64,000 nt of DNA. Origin: Solen grandis (Eukaryota > Mollusca > Bivalvia > Adapedonta > Solenidae). The position numbers were made by a program, and so were the translations under genes. The notes under the pieces were generated by a model. That model saw only the letters and a program-made list of their open reading frames with translations. It had not been told where the DNA came from and did no database searches. The DNA lies in the NCBI GenBank assembly GCA_021229015.1, contig CM037789.1, positions 26,856,782-26,920,781 of the forward strand. Direction: 5' to 3'. Shown here one piece after another: positions 23,151-36,056 of this stretch. Every line of letters starts with the position of its first letter. Within the stretch, counting starts at the first letter, position 1.

Positions 23151-24097
23151 TCAATAGGTTCCTAAATGTATAAAACATGAATCAGAATGTAAGATGAAAG
23201 AAACTGTAAATCAAGCTATTAAGTCATTATAAATATTGATGCTTAATGTGTACTTAAGATGTTATTGATCATAGTCAATGTAGTAAAGTGAGTGGGGTAA
23301 TGTAATGAAATGTTTTGTTTTTTTTGGTTTTTTTTAAATAAAATCACAGTTGAATTCTGATCAAACAGCATTATATACACAGGCTCACACACACAAAGTT
23401 TTAAAAAGGTGTTACAATTTTAATCTCCATTTTACATATGCAAGGCAACCGTGCAGGATTTTTTTCCTTCTATAACAGACGCCGCTTAACAGTGTCTTCC
23501 CCAAGCAAAACAAACGTGATTTTCCCCCAATTTCAAATGTTTTTCTCCAAGACGGATTGAATTCCCACACAAGATAAAAACAACTTTTACCTTTCTTAAA
23601 AACTAAACAAGAAAAAAAATACTTTTAGCATTTCTACCGTTAGCGACAATATTTTGCATAATTGTTTGAATAGCTTTACAGTACATAGATTGTTCTCGAT
23701 CATCAAGATGCTTTTTATAATAAAAAAGGCTTCCAATCAAGCGTCTGAATCAAGCATCTGTGGCAGACAAGATGGCGCATAATATGCAAAAAAAAAGAAA
23801 AGAAAAGTAAAACAGATTAAATAAACACAACTTCAATTGTCGGTTTCAGTCTGACCTTAAGCGAGATACAAATCACCGGAAGTTCCCCGAATATTATCAC
23901 AACTGCAAACGAAGCGACAAGTGAATGTCCACCACAAGTAAAACAACAGAAAATGATGGTCGCCTAGATTTTCTTTAAATACCAAAGTAAATTTAGCTGG
24001 TTTTATTACAATAATGCCAAAGGATGCTATATGTGTAATCTTATCACTGTGAACTCCCCCCACCCCCACAAAAAAATCAAAAAAAATCCCAGTTATT
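23151..24097. other. No gene seen
   Basis: AT-rich sequence with homopolymer runs. No coding region, RNA gene or familiar repeat could be supported. Confidence 0.5.
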
Positions 24098-25078
24098 CAG
24101 GCCTTTTTCTGGCGCATTTACGGGTCCGTTAAACGGACCCATTCCCAATGACAAATAACGTGTATTTTTCCCAATTTTGATAAACATATTCCCAATGCGA
24201 GTGAATAAAATTCCCACTGCCTAAAAGGAGAAAAAATTAACAAATATCGCCTATTTATTGAGATGTTCAGTCCCATCAAAACTTGTTTACGATACGACAA
24301 TGAAAATGGCAGACGTATTCCGAAAATAGTAAAGACACTATTACGCGGTAACCACGGTTTTCGGGAAAGCCTGTTTGCCGATCGATTTTTTTTTAAAGTC
24401 CATTCCATTTGTGATTCCCTAAAACGATAATTTCATTATAATTTACAAATTCTAGTTGCCTTTTTACCTTTAATGCATTTCAAGATGTAAATATCGAAAA
24501 AAGGTTTATTCCCGGAGAATTGTCTTGTGTGTCCCGGTCTTTAGCGTGCACTATTCACGTTGTCAAGATGTCGCACAACAGTAAGTACTACGCAAAACGC
24601 ATTCGTAAAAAAGATAAAGAGGGGACAAAAAAGTTATATGGACCAAGATCCTGTGATGAGAAGGGTTTTCCCTAACATATGTAAACTAGTTCAGCTAATG
24701 AACATTGTACCAACAAGTACAGCAGCAGTGGAGAGGGGGTTTAGTCTAATGAACCTCTTGTATACACCAGAGAGGAGTTCAATGCTTCAAGGGAAACTCT
24801 CCAGCCTGATGACCATCTGTGCTGAAGGTCCAGACCAGTTACTGAATGAAGACCTTGAGCAAATGTGCAACATCTTTAGAGATGCTAAGGCCAGAAAAAT
24901 GACATTGTAATAATGTTCAGTAATGAGAACCATAATTGAAAAAAAGAAGAAATAAAGAGAATCATAATTAAGGCTTGGAATTATATGTTCTAAATTCTTC
25001 CCCAAAAAAGGTTGTTTTCGCGCGAAAAATTCCCAATTCCAAAAAAAAAAAATCCCAAAATGGCAAGAAAAAGGCCTG
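24098..25078 (+). mobile_element. Small hAT-like DNA transposon with a transposase remnant
   Basis: The left end CAGGCCTTTTTCTGGC is matched in inverted form at the right end (GGCAAGAAAAAGGCCTG). TTATT flanks both sides, but a clean 8-bp duplication is not visible. CAGG/CCTG ends plus a hAT C-terminal segment inside (24560-24910) point to hAT. A strong palindrome (arms GGGTCCGTT and AACGGACCC) lies at 24122-24140. A second AAAAAAGGCCTG at 25191-25202 is an alternative right end. Confidence 0.55.
24560..24910 (+). pseudogene. hAT transposase C-terminal (hATC dimerisation) fragment
   Basis: The recognisable part runs from the ATG at 24641 to the stop at 24910. It includes VFPNICKLVQLMNIVPTSTA followed by AVERGFSLMN, the hallmark of the hAT C-terminal dimerisation region, and ends in an acidic helix. 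Codons before 24641 lack a convincing ATG and show no similarity. The catalytic RNase H-like part is absent, so this cannot act alone. Similar hATC segments occur in host ZNF862/KIAA1586-like genes; the inverted repeats around this one favour a transposon remnant. Confidence 0.75.
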
Positions 25079-26272
25079 TTATTTGTTTGTTTTTCTTTTA
25101 TAATTGTCCATAAAATTTTCCCCATTTGAAATTTTTGTCAACAATATTTCCCGTTTGGGATGTAGCCTGTAGCTACATAAAAAACTGCTGAAAAAAGGCC
25201 TGTCGTGTAAATTTATTCGAGTTTTGTAAATTATTCTGTCATTCTCTACAATATCTTTGTGTATGTTGACCCCAACAGTTTCTAATCAATTTTGCTAAAA
25301 CAATGTATATAGCAATCCTTGAGACATAGTTTGGATTTGACCTATCAAAAAGAAGCTTCAAATCCAAGAATTTCATCTTAGTTTTCAAACTTTTAAAACA
25401 AAACAATGTTATTTTTTCTAGCCCCCATTGAAAACAGGTTGCACGATTTTAAGTTTGTTGGTGTTTGTAAATGCTTAAAACTAAATATGTGTAATATCAA
25501 GGTAAAATTTAGTTTATATGTATCAAACACAATTTGCAAGTATTTCACCCATGATATACTGTAGAAAATAAAAAAAAACCGAAAGATTTCATTTACATAA
25601 ATAAACTTGCCCGCCGGGCTATCTTCTTTGAAAAATCACTTGCCCCAATGATTTTAACCCGGCACGGTCAAGCTGGCGTCCACTTAAGAATTGAAATATT
25701 AATAGATTATAATAATACAAACCTTCTCTTTGTAATAGAGTCAGCACTCCCCTTATTCCCAAACTGCCAGTATTGAAGGAGGCCTTGTACATCACACATT
25801 AAGACATTTGCACACTGTAAATATACTTTGTAAAAAGTCTGTTACAAATACACTTATAAACAAAATATTAATATTTCTAAGTTCCCTTTTCAATTTTATC
25901 AAGTTGACTGTTGCATTAATTGAATATATTTTAGACTTGGTTTACTTAACCAAAAAATGTGACAGTACGGAAAGTCAGATTATCCTGGCATCAATTCAAT
26001 AAAACATTTTTTTTTTAAAGAAAGTCAGATTCAGATCATGAAATTACTTACGATATTGGGCATAAAGTTTGTAAACCAAACTCATTTTGTACAATTTCAT
26101 TATTTCATAGATAAGCAAACGTAGTATACCCATTTCTTCAGTAGTTCAAATTCAGGAAGACGAATGTCAAAAAATATATGACAAAACTAACAGATAAACA
26201 GAAAAAAAGAACATTTTGACTGTGCCAAACTTCTAAGGACGAACCGAAATACGAAAGGGTAAACATTGATTT
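25079..26272. other. No gene seen
   Basis: AT-rich sequence with no supported gene or familiar repeat. Confidence 0.5.
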
Positions 26273-26536
26273 TTAAGAAAATAGACAAATACGAAAGTCG
26301 AGAACACATGTTTTAATAAGTACACTATTACCATCAACTAAAGAATTGATTTCCACTAAAATATCAAAGTATAACTTTGACAATTCCGGCAAATGTAGTA
26401 AATAAATTCTCCAAGGATATCTTTCGCGCTTCCTAGAATCGGTGTAATGTGAAAATCGTACGGTCGTAATTTTCTCTAAAACAACAATATTTCCTTCTCT
26501 CAAAAATAAATTCAGAATATTATCGCACCAGCTCAT
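26273..26536 (-). CDS. Unrecognised 87-codon open frame
   Basis: Starts with a true ATG (MSWCDNILNLFL) and stays open for 87 codons in an otherwise gene-free stretch. No domain, signal peptide or membrane segment is recognised. It could be a short exon or a chance frame in AT-rich DNA. No neighbour supports it. Confidence 0.12.
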   Translation of the reverse strand: MSWCDNILNLFLREGNIVVLEKITTVRFSHYTDSRKRERYPWRIYLLHLPELSKLYFDILVEINSLVDGNSVLIKTCVLDFRICLFS

Positions 26537-26615
26537 TATTGAATATTAAAGGCATCAGAATAATGTGAGAATAAATCATATTTTATTTCATATTAAAGTT
26601 TACTTTTTTTTGTTA

Positions 26616-26635
26616 CCCCCCCCCCCCCCCCCCCC
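26616..26635. repeat. C20 homopolymer
   Basis: Twenty C in a row after a T-rich stretch. Its length is liable to sequencing error. Confidence 0.95.
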
Positions 26636-26892
26636 ACCAGCAAGATGTCGCTACATACGCAATGGAAAGGTTTCGGCGCAATGGATGCAATTGAAACGAA
26701 AACACGCAATGGGAATATAATTTTCCAAGTAGCTTTATTAAAACGCCGCTTACATTTCAATTTAAGTCATGATTCATAATAAGTATACGTATATATTATG
26801 TCATATCATGGTTGAAATTTATTGGTTTAGTTGTTCAATTGTTGCTGTCAGTGATATGAATAATTCCATTGCTTGGTTTATATATCTTTGTT

Positions 26893-27111
26893 GTTGTTGT
26901 ATTTCAATCATATAGCGACGTAGAGCTTATTACAGGTGGAGGAAGACCCCGAGTACACTGAGGTAACCGGGTAGAACCACCGATCTACCGCAAGCCAGCT
27001 GGAAGGCTTCCTCACATGAAAATCCGAAGTCCCTACCGGGATTCGAACCCACAGCGGTGAGGGGCTGAGAGATTTGTCCACGACTGTAACCGCTCGGCCA
27101 CGGCGGCCCCC
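26893..27111 (-). mobile_element. SINE family 1 (tRNA-derived) with 13-bp target duplication
   Basis: On the minus strand the head GCCGCCGTGGCCGAGCGGTT resembles the A box of tRNA-Ser/Leu, followed by the B box GGGTTCGAATCCC. The body has TGAGGAAGCCTTCCAGCTGG and GGTGGTTCTACCCGG, and the tail is (CAA)n. ATATATCTTTGTT flanks it perfectly at 26880-26892 and 27112-27124. It lacks part of the 3' region present in the 45487 copy. Confidence 0.92.
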
Positions 27112-27280
27112 ATATATCTTTGTTACAACGAAATGGCATTTCATAAAAAAATGTATATATAATATAATAATAGTATAAGTATTATTATAATTTTACGTTT
27201 TCGCTTCTGTTTTGAATGTAGGTAACATTTTAGACAGAAATAACATCGCGAAAATATACGTATACCAGCAGAAAGTCCTA

Positions 27281-27300
27281 TCATTCGTATCAACGAATGA
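27281..27300 (+). other. Terminal hairpin of a TGACGTCA-type element
   Basis: Perfect 8-bp stem TCATTCGT/ACGAATGA with loop ATCA, followed by AATCTAGTT. It is preceded by GCAGAAAGTCCTA, shared by the other copies. It belongs to a truncated element upstream, roughly 27200-27305. Confidence 0.8.
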
Positions 27301-27314
27301 AATCTAGTTATTAT

Positions 27315-29666
27315 TCTTTTCTTCTTCTTAACTAAACGCTTATTTTTATATGTTGCAATAGTCCTAGGACGATGAAATTTTTATGGCTTATTAGTCACGT
27401 GAGGAAATTTTGATTTCAATGATTTTCAGCACCCTATGACGTCACATGACGTCACAGCTAAAAATAGTGAAAAATGGTGTTCGCGCTCTACAGCCGTCAT
27501 TTATGGTCGGATTTTCTTCAAATTTTCACAGATGGTACATCTTGAATAAAAGGTGTGCATATCCTGTCAGCTAACCGAAATTCCGAAAGACCGAAGTTCT
27601 GTGGCTGAAATAAGATTCGAACATAGGACCGAAAATTTCATTTTAGGATAAAAGAGCTTCAGGATGAGATAGAAAGTTGAAACTTACACAGTTTGCAGTT
27701 CTGCAGAATTTCTACAAATATTTTGAGGCGTGACGTCATATGACGTCATGTGACGTCATAAGCATACTTCTTAATTTTCATTTTAGGGCAATGATTTCGA
27801 CATGATGCCAGTTGTTCAGAATAATGAAAATTTCAGAGTTATGAAAGGAAAGTATGCGCTTTTGAACAAAAGCATCTTCAGTAACCTATGACGTCATGTG
27901 ACGTCACAGCTAAAAATAGTGAAAAAAGGTGTTCGCGATCTACAGCCGTCATTTATGGTCGGATTTTCTTCAAATTTTCACAGATGGTACATCTTGAATC
28001 AAAGGTGTGCATATCCTGTCAGCTAACCGAAATTCCGAAAGACCGAAGTTCTGTGGCTGAAATAAGATTCGAACATAGGACCGAAAATTTCATTTTAGGA
28101 TAAAAGAGCTTCAGGATGAGATGGAAAGTTGAAACTTACACAGTTTGCAGTTCTGCAGAATTTCTACAAAAATTTTGAGTCGTGACGTCATATGAAGTCA
28201 TGTGACGTCATAAGCATTCTTCTTAATTTTCATATTTGGGCAATGATTTCGACATGATGCCAGTTGTTCAGAATAATGAAAATTTCAGAGTTATGAAAGC
28301 AAAGTATGCGCTTTTGAAGAAAAGCATCTTCAGCACCCTATGACGTCACATGACGTCACAGCAAAAAATAGTGAAAAATGGTGTTTACGCTCTACAGCCG
28401 TCATTTATGGTCGGATTTTCTTCAAATTTTCACAGATGGTACATTTTGAAACTCAGGTGTGCATATCCTGTCAACTAACCGAAATTCCCAAATACCGAAG
28501 TTCTGTGGCTGAAATAAGATTCGAACATAGGACCGATAATTTCATTTTAGGATTAAAGAGCTTCAGGATGAGATAGAAAGTTGAAACTTACACAGTTTGC
28601 AGTTCTTCATAATTTCTTAACATATTTAGAGTCGTGACGTCAAATGTCGTCATGTGACGTCATAAGCATACTTCTTAATTTTCATTTTAGAGCAATGATT
28701 TCGACATGATGCCAGTTGTTCAGAATAATGAAAATTTCAGAGTTATGACAACAAAGTATGCGCTTTTGAACAAAAGCATCTTCAGCACCCTATGACGTCA
28801 TGTGACGTCTGAGCTAAAAATAGTGAAAAATGGTGTTAACGCTCTACAGCCGCCATTTATGGTCGGATTTTCTTCAAATTTTTACAGATTGTACATCTTG
28901 AAACTAAGGTGTTCATATCCTGTCAGCTAACCGAAATTCCGAAAAACCGAAGTTCTGTTGCTGAAAAAAAGACTCGAACATAAGACCGAAAATTTCATTT
29001 TAGGATTAAAGAACTTCAGGATGAGATAGAAAGTTGAAACTTACACAGTTTGCAGTTCTGCAGCATTTCTACAAATTTTTTGAATCGTGACGTCATAGGA
29101 CGTCATAAGCATACCACTTAATTTTAATTTGGGGCAATGATTTCGACATGATGCCAGTTGTTCAGAATAATGAAAATTTCAGAGTTATTGCAGTAAAGTA
29201 TGCGCTTTTGAGCAACAGTATTTTCAGCACCCTATGACGTCACCTGACGTCAGAGCTGAAAATAGTGAAAAATGGTATTTGCGCTCTACAGCCGCCATTT
29301 ATGATAAGATTTTCTTCAAATTTTTAGAGATGGTACATTTTGCAACTAAGGTCTGAATATTTTGTCAGCTAACCTTAATTCCTAAAAACCGAAGTATTGT
29401 GGCTGAAGTAAGATTCGAACATAGGACCTTTAAACTAGAAATCAAGTTTGCAGTCATGTCCTTACGTCATATGACATCATGTTACGTCACAGACTAATAC
29501 TTAGTTCTTATCATTTGCACTGATTTCGGAATATAATGTCAATTGTTCAGCATGAACATGAAATACTACCAGAGGTGAGTCATTACATGAAACTTCTATC
29601 TCCTGCTTTTTGCATTAACACAGCTTGCAGAAAGTCCTATCATTCGTTTTCACGAATGACATCTAG
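27315..29666 (+). mobile_element. TGACGTCA element, type B, about four and a half units
   Basis: Starts TCTTTTCTTCTTCTTAACTA beside ATT repeats. The first TGACGTCA of each unit is at 27437, 27889, 28341 and 28793, exactly 452 bp apart, then 29235 (442 bp). A second cluster follows 294 bp later and may hold three palindromes 10 bp apart (27731, 27741, 27751). Type B differs from type A by AGCTAAAAATAGTGAAAAAT and CAGCTAACCGAAATTCC. It ends with the hairpin at 29640-29659 and ATCTAG. Confidence 0.85.
29640..29659 (+). other. Terminal hairpin, type B element
   Basis: Stem TCATTCGT/ACGAATGA with loop TTTC, followed by CATCTAGTT. The stem is the same as at 27281 with a different loop. Confidence 0.85.
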
Positions 29667-29691
29667 TTCTTCTTCTTCTTATTATTATTAT

Positions 29692-30600
29692 TCTTTTTTT
29701 CTTCCTAACTAAACGCTTATTTTTCTATGTTGCAATACTCCTAGGACGATGAAAATTTTATGACTTATTAGTCACGTGAGGAAATTTTGATTTCTATGAT
29801 TTTCATATGCCTATGACGTCATATGACGTCACATTTGAAATATGCTACAAAAGTTTGTACGCGGTCTACAGCCATTGTTTGTGAACCGATTTTCATCAAA
29901 TTTTCACAGATTGTCTATATTAAGTTCTAGATGTGCATGCCGATGTCCGTTTTTCAAAATTCGAACAGTCCATGGTTCTATAGCGAATCCAAGATTCGAA
30001 CCAAGGTCGTAAATTTTTAAATGCTTATAAAATCTGTCCTATTTAAGATAGAAAGTTGATATTTAGTCAGTATATAGGTCTTTAGAAGTTTTAAATATTT
30101 TGAATGTCATATGACGTCCCGTGACGTCATTATATGTTAATGTATTTCTAATATTAACAAGAATATTTCTATATGTTGAAATTGTCGAAGGGCAATGAAA
30201 ATTTAATGACACATGCTTCCAATGCTGAAATTTTGATTTCTGTGAGTTTCATATGCCTATGACGTCATATAACATCACATTTGAAATATGCAACAAAAGT
30301 TTGTACACTGTCCAGAGCCATTATTAATGGACCGATTTTCAGGAAATTTTCACAGAATGTGTATATTAAGTTCTAGTTGTGCATCCCGGTGTCCGTTTTT
30401 CAAAATTCGAAAAGCCCAAGGTTCTATAGCGATTCCAAGATTCGAACCAAGGTCGTAAATTTTTAAATGCTTATAAAATCAGTCCTATTTGAGATAGAAT
30501 GTTGAAATTTTGTCAGTTAGTAGGTCTCTGGGTGTCTTAACAATTATGTGAAAATAAACGTCATATGACGTCACGTGACGTAATTTTTTCATTATTATTA
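29692..30600 (+). mobile_element. TGACGTCA element, type A, 3'-truncated
   Basis: Starts TCTTTTTTTCTTCCTAACTA after (ATT)n, the same start as at window position about 29. About two 450-bp type A units follow. There is no terminal hairpin; after CACGTGACGTAATTTTTTC a new type B start follows at 30602. Confidence 0.8.
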
Positions 30601-30601
30601 T

Positions 30602-32574
30602 TCTTTTCTTCTTCCTAACTAAACGCTTATTTTGATATGTTGCAATAGTCCTAGGACGATGAAATTTTTATGGGTTATTAGTCACGTGATGAAATTTTGA
30701 TTTTAATGATTGTCAGCACCCTATGACGTCACATGACGACACAGCTAAAAATAGTGAAAAATGGTGTTTGCGCTCTACAGCCGTCATTTATGGTCGGATT
30801 TTCTTCAAATTTTCACAGATGGTACATTTTGAAACTAAGGGGTGCACATCCTGTCAGCTAACCGAAATTCCGAAAGACCGAAGTTCTGTTGCTGAATTAA
30901 GATTCGAACATAGGACCGAAAATTTCATTTTAGGATTTAAAGAGCTTCAGGATGAGAAAGAAAGTTGAAACTTACACAGTTTGCAGTTCTGCAGAATTTC
31001 TACATATAATTTGAGTCTTGACGTGATATGACGTCATGTGACGTCATAAGCATACTTTTTAATTTTTATTTTAGGGCAATGATTTCGAAATAATGCCAGT
31101 TGTTCAGAATAATGAACATTTCAGTATTATGACAGTAAAATATGCTCTTTTGAACAAAAGCATCTGCAGCACCCTATGACGTCATATGACGTCAGAGCTA
31201 AAAATAGTGAAAAATGGTGTTCACGCTCTACAGCCGCCATTTATGGTCGGATTTTCTTCAAATTTTCACAGATGGTACATCTTAAAACTAAGGTGTGCAT
31301 ATCCTGTCAGCTAACCGAAATTCCGAAAGACCGAAGTTCTGTCGCTTAAATAAGATTCGAACATAGGACCGAAAATTTCATTTTAGGATTAAAGAGCTTC
31401 AGGATGAGATAGAAAGTTGAAACTTACACAGTTTGCAGTTCTGCAGAATTTCTTAATATATTTTGAGTCGTGACGTCAAATGTCGTCATGTGACGTCATA
31501 AGCATACTTCTTAATTTTTATTTTAGGGCAATGATTTCGACATGATGCCAGTTGTTCAGAATAATGAACATTTCAGAGTTATGACAGTAAAGTATGCGCT
31601 TTTGAACAAAAGCATCTTCAGCACCCTATGACGTCATGTGACGCCACAGCTAAAAATAGTGAAAAAATGTTGTTCGCGCTCTACAGCCGCCATTTATGGT
31701 CGGATTTTCTTCAAATTTTCACAGATGGTACACCTTGAAACTAAGGTGTGCATATCCTGCCAGCTAAACTTAATTCCGAAAAACCGAAGTTCTGTGGCTG
31801 AAGTAAGATTCGAACATAGGACCAAAAATTTCATTTTAGGATTGAAGAGCTTCAGGATGAGATAGAAAGTTGAAACTTACACAGTTTGCAGTTCTGCAGC
31901 ATTTCTACAAATATTTTGAATCGTGACGTCATAGGACGTCATAAGCATACTTCTTAATTTTAATGTGGGGCAATGATTTCGACATGATGCTAGTTGTTCA
32001 GAATAATGAAAATTTCAGAGTTATTGCAATAAAGTATGCGCTTTTGAGCAACAGCATTTTCAGCACCCTATGACTTCACGTGACGTCAGAGCTAAAAATA
32101 GTGAAAAATGGTGTTCGCGCTCTACAGCCGCCATTTATGATCAGATTTTCTTCAAATTTTTACAGATGGTACATCTTGAAACTAAGGTGTGAATATTTTG
32201 TCACCTAACCTTAATTCCGAAAAACCGAAGTATTGTTGCTGAAGTATGATTCGAACATAGGACCAAAAATTTTAGGGTTAAAGAACTTCGGGATGAGATA
32301 GAAAGTTGAAACTTACACAGTTTGCAGTTCTGCATAATTTCTTAATATATTTTATGTCGAGACGTCATATGATGTCATAAGCATACTACTTCTACTATTA
32401 TTCCTAAAAAAAAATTTTATTCGCTTATTTTTCGCGGAATATAATGTCATTTGTTCAGCATGAACATGAAATACTACCAGAGGTGAGTCATTACATGAAA
32501 CTTCTATCTCCTGCTTTTTGCATTAACACAGGTTGCAGAAAGTCCTATCATTCGTTTAGACGAATGACATCTAG
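30602..32574 (+). mobile_element. TGACGTCA element, type B, second copy
   Basis: Units begin at 30724, 31177, 31629 and 32071 (453, 452 and 442 bp). The last, 10-bp shorter step matches the last step of the 27315 element, so the two probably share a recent common source. It ends with the hairpin at 32548-32567 and ATCTAG. Confidence 0.85.
32548..32567 (+). other. Terminal hairpin, type B second copy
   Basis: Stem TCATTCGT/ACGAATGA with loop TTAG, followed by CATCTAGTT. Confidence 0.85.
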
Positions 32575-32590
32575 TTATTATTATTATTAT

Positions 32591-35500
32591 TCTTTTTTTC
32601 TTCCTAACTAAACGCTTATTTTTCTATGTTGCAATAATCCTAGGACGATGAAATTTTTATGGCTTATTAGTCACGTCAGGAAATTTTGATTTCTATGATT
32701 TTCATATGTCTATGACGTCATATGACGTCACAATTGACATATGCTACAAAAAGTTGTAGACTGTCCAGAGCCATTATTATTGAACCGATTTTCATCAAAT
32801 TTTCACAGAATGTGTATATTAAGTTCTAGTTGTGCATCCCTGTGTCCGTTTTCAAAATTCGAAAAGTCCAAGGTTCTATAGCGATTCCAAGATTCGAACC
32901 AAGGTCGTAAATTTTCAAATGCTTATAAAATCGGTCCTTTTTGAGATAGAAAGATGATATTAGGTCAGTATATAGGTCTCTGGGAGTCTTAAACATTTTG
33001 TGAAAATAAATGTCATATGACGTCACGTGACGTCATTATATGATAATGAATTTCTAATTCTAACAAGATTATTTCTATATGTTGAAATTTTCGAAGGGCA
33101 ATGAAAATTTAATGCCGCATGCTTCAGATGCTGAAATTTCGATTTCAATGATTTTCAGAAGCCTATGACGTCATATGACGTCACAATTGAAATTGACTAA
33201 GAAAGTTTGTACACGGTCCAGAGCCATTATTAATGGACCGATTTTCATCAAATTTTCACAGAATGTGTATATTAGGTTTTAGTTGTGCATCTCGGTGTCC
33301 GTTTTTCAAAGTTCGAAAAGTCCATGGTTCTATAGCGAATTCAAGATTCGAACCAAGGTCGTAAATTTTCAAATGCTTATAAAATCGGTCCTATTTGAGA
33401 TAGAAAAGTGATATTTGGTCAGTATATAGGTCTCTGAGAGTCTTAAACATCTTGTGAAAATAAATGTCATATGACGTCACGTGACGTCATTATATGATAA
33501 TGTATTTCTAATATTAACAAGAGTATTTCTATATGTTGAAATTGTCGAAGGGCAATGAAAATTTAATGATAAATGATTCAGACGCTAAAATTTCGATTTC
33601 AATGATTTTCAGAAGCCTATGACGTCATATGACGTCACATTTGAAATTGACTACGAACGTTTGTACACGGTCCAGAGCCATTATTAATGGGCCGATTTTC
33701 ATCAAATTTTCACAGAATGTGTATATTAAGTTCTAGTTGTGCATCCCGGTGTCCGTTTTTCAAAATTCGAAAAGTCCAATTTTCTATAGCGATTCCAAGA
33801 TTCGAACCAAGGTCGTAAATTTTCAAATGCTTATAAAATCGGTCCTATTTGAGATAGAAAGATGATATTAGGTCAGTATATAGGTCTCTGGGAGTCTTAA
33901 CGATTTTATGAAAATTAACGTCATATGACGTCACGTGACGTCATTATATGATAATGTATTTCTAATATTTACTGGATTATTTCTTTATGTTGAAATTTTC
34001 GAAGGGCTATGAAAATTTAATGACACAGGCTTCAGATGCTGAAATTTCGATTTCAATGATTTTCATATGCCTATGACGTCACATTTGAAATTGGCTACGA
34101 AAGTTTGTACACTGTCCAGAGCCATTATTAATGGACCGATTTTCATCAAATTTTCACAGAATGTGTATATTAGGTTTTAGTTGTGCTTCCCGGTGTCCGT
34201 TTTTCAACATTCGAAAAGTCCAAGGATCTATGGCGAATCCAAGATTCGAACCAAGGTCGTAAATTTTCAAATGCTTATAAAATCGGTCCTTTTTGAGATA
34301 TTTGGTTGATATTTGGTCAGTATATAGGTCTCTGTGAGTCTTAACGATTTTATGAAAATAAACGTCATATGACGTCACATGACGTCTTTATATGAAAATG
34401 TTTTTCTAATATTAACAAGAATATTTCTATATGTTGAAATTATTGAATGGCAATGAAAATTTAATGACATATGCTTCAGATGCTGAAATTTCGATTTCAA
34501 TGATTAACATAGGCTTATGACGTCATGTGACGTCACAATTGAAATTGACTCTGAAAGTTTGTACACCGTCCAGAGCCATTATTAATGGGCCGATTTTCAT
34601 CAAATTTTCACAGAATATGTATATTAGGTTCTTATTGTGTATCCCGGTGTCCGTTTTTCAAGATTCGAAAAGTCCAAGGATCTATGGCAAATCCAAGATT
34701 CGAACCAAGGACGTCAATTTTTAAATGCTTTTTAAATCGGTCCTATTTGAAATAGAAAGTTGAAATTTTGTCAGTATGTAGGTCTCTCGGTGACTGATAT
34801 TTTGTGAAAAAGAACGTCATATGACGTCATTGCATGAAAACGTATTTCTAATATTAACAAGAAAATCGTATATGATACAATGGTCCATGGGCAATGAAAA
34901 TTTATGAACATATGCTTTAGACGCTGATATTTCGATTTCTATGATTTTTATAGGTCCATGACCTCACTATGAAATTGACTACAAGAGTTTGTTCACCGTC
35001 CAGAGCCATTATTAAAGACTTGATTTTCATCATATTTTCACAGAATCTGCATAATAGGTTCTAGTTGTGCGTTCCGGTGTCCGTTTTTCAAAATTTGAAA
35101 AGTCCAAGGTTCTATGGCATATCCAAGATTTGAACCAAGGACGTCAATTTTTAAATGCTTATATTATCGGTTCTATATGATATAGAAAGTTGATATTTTG
35201 TCAATATGTACGTCTCTGGATAACTTTTAACATTTTGTGAAAATGAACGTCATATGACGACACATGACGTAATTACATGAAAATAATTTCTTATATTAAC
35301 AAACGGTTGTATGCGCTCTACAGCCATTATTTCTGGACGGGTTTTTTATGAAAATTTCACAGAACGTGTATATTACAATGTAGTTGTGCATCCCAGTCTT
35401 CATCTTCCAAAACTAAAAAAAATGACTGAGAATCTTTGGAAGAAGACAACGTCAAAATCCATTCAAGCATAACATCTTATCCAGATGAGCTAGGATACTG

Positions 35501-35604
35501 ATATTTAGATAGCATGTGTAAAAAGATCAAAGTGACTCAGTCGCTCAAGTTTGACTCAGTGTCGCAGAAAGTCCTATCTTTTGTCAGAACAAAAGAACAT
35601 CTAG
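32591..35604 (+). mobile_element. TGACGTCA element, type A, complete
   Basis: Starts TCTTTTTTTCTTCCTAACTA after (ATT)n and carries about six type A units with GTCCAGAGCCATTATTAATGG variants. It decays toward 35500 and ends with the hairpin at 35577-35596 and CATCTAG. No coding region. It is the only type A copy in the window with both ends visible. Confidence 0.8.
35577..35596 (+). other. Terminal hairpin, type A, with compensated stem
   Basis: Stem TCTTTTGT/ACAAAAGA with loop CAGA. Relative to TCATTCGT/ACGAATGA two base pairs are changed on both arms, so pairing is kept. Confidence 0.85.
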
Positions 35605-35614
35605 TTATTATTAT

Positions 35615-36023
35615 TCTACTTTTTTCTTCCTTTTGAGGTTCAAATTAAAACAGGTTACCGACAAGGCAGCAGCATGAAATTTTAACAGTATGCACAGTGA
35701 CTATGGCGCTTTTGATTGCAGCATTTTTTTTTCTTCATGTGTTGTCACGTGACCTCAGGGTTGAATTAAGCTACCAAAGCTTGTACGCGTTCTACAGCCG
35801 TCATTTCTTGACCAATTGAATTGATTTTTTATTTCTTTTATTTATTTCCAGACATAAACAACAATACATTAACACATACATATACATACACACAAACATT
35901 TTCATATACGTACACACACTCACCTGCACATATACATATGAATAAGTTATTATTTACTATGCTGGGAATTAAATAATATGCTTTCTCTCTCTCTTTCTCT
36001 CTCTCTCTCTATCTCGTTTTCTC

Positions 36024-36056
<33 letters not shown>

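Noticed and set aside
27888..31865. Similar 71-81-codon frames at 27888, 28340, 30723 and 31638 that look like a protein family
   Set aside because: They lie at the same place in successive type B tandem units and begin inside TGACGTCA (ATGACGTCA gives MTS). The similarity is that of the repeat; other units carry stops or shifts.
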